Source of the DNA: an uncultured Clostridiaceae bacterium
GTDB taxonomy: Bacteria; Bacillota; Clostridia; Lachnospirales; Lachnospiraceae
NCBI GenBank assembly: GCA_949841235.1
Contig: CATKZA010000121.1
Coordinates: 1-6,087, forward strand
Reading direction: 5' to 3'
Length of the DNA: 6,087 nucleotides
In this document: positions 4,830 through 6,087 of the stretch, piece by piece
How the letters are laid out: each line of letters begins with the position of its first letter
Position numbering within the stretch: the first letter of the stretch is position 1
The notes under the pieces: model-generated
Databases searched by the model: none
What the model saw: the letters and a program-made list of their open reading frames with translations, nothing else
What the model was told of the DNA's origin: nothing
Made by a program: the position numbers and the translations under genes

Positions 4830-6087
4830 ATGGATGTGATGTGTTTGAGATGGAAAAAAATAGGGGTGATTTGCCTGATAAGTATACTTGCTATCAGTCA
4901 AAATACAGCGATTTCCTCTGCGGATGCCCGGAGCGGTTCCATACTTTCCAGCGCATTGTCCGGGGAGGGGGCAGTGCGGGATGGGGGAGATGAGACGGGG
5001 ACAGACGGCGGGGGTGCCGGAAAGTCTGCCAGTGATCAGGCAGGGACAGATGGCGGGGAGGATGGAAAGTCTGCCGGCAATCAGGCAGGGGCGGATGGTG
5101 GCGAGGATGCTGGAGGAGCATCAGATAGGGAAGGCGGTGCCAGGCTTGTCATAGACAATCAGAATATTTACGAGGGGATGAAAAATTCCTACGCCAGAGG
5201 GTATCTCCCTGAGGCGGATGGCAGAAAGGCGGTGATTGTCCTTCCTCTGATTGCAAAGGGGAAATTGTCTGGCAACCGAATCACGGCCACGCCAAAACTG
5301 GGGGAATCGGAAGGCTTTCCCTTCGTGTGCAAGAATTATGAGAAGGCGGTGAGGCTTGGCAGACACAGGGTTGGAAAGAAGGGGAAGAAGAAATCCTGCT
5401 ATCTCGTGGTGTTTTCCCTGGAGTTAAAGAAGGAGCGTTATAACGGAACTTACCCTGTGAATATCGCGGTGACGGCCGAGGACGGGGCGGGAAGTGAAAT
5501 CTCACAGGATTTCACCGTGTATGTGACTATTCGAGATGGGAAGAAGCCCGGAGATGATGGTTCTTCCCAGGGGGACAGCGCAGATCGTCCTGTCACCTTT
5601 GCGCCAAAGGTGCTGGTGGATTCCTATCATTTTTCAAAGAAGAGGGTGATTTGCGGGGAAAAGTTTCATGCGAAGATTACCCTGCGCAATACCAGTAAGA
5701 AAGAGGCTGTGAGGAATATGCTGGTGGCAGTGACGCCGGAGGAAAATGTGGAATTGCTCGGCAAATCTTCCGGGGTCTACGTGGAGAAACTGCCAGCGGG
5801 AAAGACCTGTCAGGTATCCTTTGCCTTTAAGATCAATGGGGCGGCGCCGGCGGGACAGTACGGCATCGGCGTGGCAATGGAATATGCGGATGGGAAGGCG
5901 AATGCCTATACGGCGCAGGGAGAGGTAAAGGTGTCCGCCAGCCAGCGGGCAAGGATTGGGATTGATCCGGTAAGCCTGCCCGGGGAAATCAAGCTGGGAG
6001 AGACGGTGGAGCTGCAGACTCAGGTGATGAATCTGGGCAGGGGGAAACTTCGCAATGTGCGCGCCGTGATGGAGGCAGATGGCCTGT
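4830..6087 (+). CDS. Secreted multi-domain beta-sandwich (CARDB/COG1361-like) protein, 3' end outside the window
   Basis: The frame is open from 4818 to the window end, giving 419 residues from ATG 4830; ATG 4839 is an equally plausible start, and neither has a good ribosome binding site (GAGGTAG at 4811-4817 is far upstream). The N-terminus is a Sec signal peptide: basic RWKK at 7-10, hydrophobic 11-22, possible cleavage after A33 (ADA). There is no lipobox cysteine. Residues 57-101 are three 15-residue Gly/Asp repeats forming a flexible spacer. Three beta-rich segments follow: about 105-234, 254-374 (VDSYHFSKKRVICGEKF... LRNTSKKEAVRNMLV) and from 375 (IKLGETVELQTQVMNLG). The last two have the 'G-e-x-V-x-V-x-N-x-G' pattern of CARDB/NEW3 domains found in COG1361 surface proteins. 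In clostridia such proteins often sit beside ABC permeases of the FtsX/MacB type, so such genes may follow. The family call is by pattern only. Confidence 0.85.
   Translation, partial: MDVMCLRWKKIGVICLISILAISQNTAISSADARSGSILSSALSGEGAVRDGGDETGTDGGGAGKSASDQAGTDGGEDGKSAGNQAGADGGEDAGGASDREGGARLVIDNQNIYEGMKNSYARGYLPEADGRKAVIVLPLIAKGKLSGNRITATPKLGESEGFPFVCKNYEKAVRLGRHRVGKKGKKKSCYLVVFSLELKKERYNGTYPVNIAVTAEDGAGSEISQDFTVYVTIRDGKKPGDDGSSQGDSADRPVTFAPKVLVDSYHFSKKRVICGEKFHAKITLRNTSKKEAVRNMLVAVTPEENVELLGKSSGVYVEKLPAGKTCQVSFAFKINGAAPAGQYGIGVAMEYADGKANAYTAQGEVKVSASQRARIGIDPVSLPGEIKLGETVELQTQVMNLGRGKLRNVRAVMEADGL
4998..5132 (+). repeat. Three in-frame 45-bp repeats encoding a Gly/Asp spacer
   Basis: Copies at 4998-5042, 5043-5087 and 5088-5132 encode GTDGGGAGKSASDQA, GTDGGEDGKSAGNQA and GADGGEDAGGASDRE. 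The first two are very similar at DNA level, the third is diverged. They separate the signal peptide from the first folded domain. The length is a multiple of 3, so copy number could change without breaking the frame. Confidence 0.9.

Noticed and set aside
4871..4888. Possible promoter with a TATACT -10 element
   Set aside because: TATACT at 4883 lies within the signal-peptide coding sequence and has no -35 element at the right distance.
4888..5154. Plus-strand 88-residue frame with repeated Arg/Gln-Gly text
   Set aside because: It is the same 45-bp DNA repeat read in another frame inside the secreted-protein gene, whose own frame has a signal peptide and folded domains.

Overview
The window looks like a chromosomal piece from a Gram-positive, clostridial bacterium, most likely Lachnospiraceae or a close relative. 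This is inferred from strong AGGAGG-type ribosome binding sites, a type II lipoprotein signal, coding sequence of roughly 50% GC, tight same-strand packing, and the style of the proteins. No RNA genes, insertion sequences, phage genes or CRISPR arrays are visible. Every supported gene is on the + strand.

Layout. Positions 1-573 hold the C-terminal end of a sensor histidine kinase whose beginning lies upstream. Next come a 522-residue lipoprotein (647-2215), a 205-residue six-helix ABC permease (2218-2835), a second, different permease of 299 residues (2897-3796), and a 209-residue ABC ATPase (3908-4537). The last gene (4830-6087, cut by the window edge) encodes a secreted protein with a Sec signal peptide, a Gly/Asp-rich repeat spacer and at least three beta-sandwich-like domains.

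How the genes may work together. The histidine kinase, lipoprotein, two unlike permeases and one short ATPase look like a regulated cell-envelope module. The ATPase has a glutamate where most ABC proteins have the Q-loop glutamine. That 'E-loop', together with two dissimilar permeases, is the hallmark of the LanFEG (lantibiotic immunity) and BcrAB-like group. A role in moving a peptide or lipid-active compound out of the membrane, under two-component control, is therefore plausible. The substrate cannot be read from the sequence. The secreted protein may belong to a second envelope system that continues beyond the window.

The most unusual parts are non-coding. (1) Between the second permease and the ATPase, three 18-bp tandem repeats can fold into alternative hairpins and are enclosed by an 8-bp stem that ends just before the ATPase ribosome binding site. 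(2) Between the ATPase and the secreted-protein gene lies an AT-rich array of twelve copies of a 22-24-bp repeat, arranged largely as 47-bp double units. It seems to have grown from the 3' end of the ATPase gene, whose normal C-terminal motif is shifted out of frame. The array also forms a chain of very small stop-then-start reading frames leading up to the secreted-protein gene.
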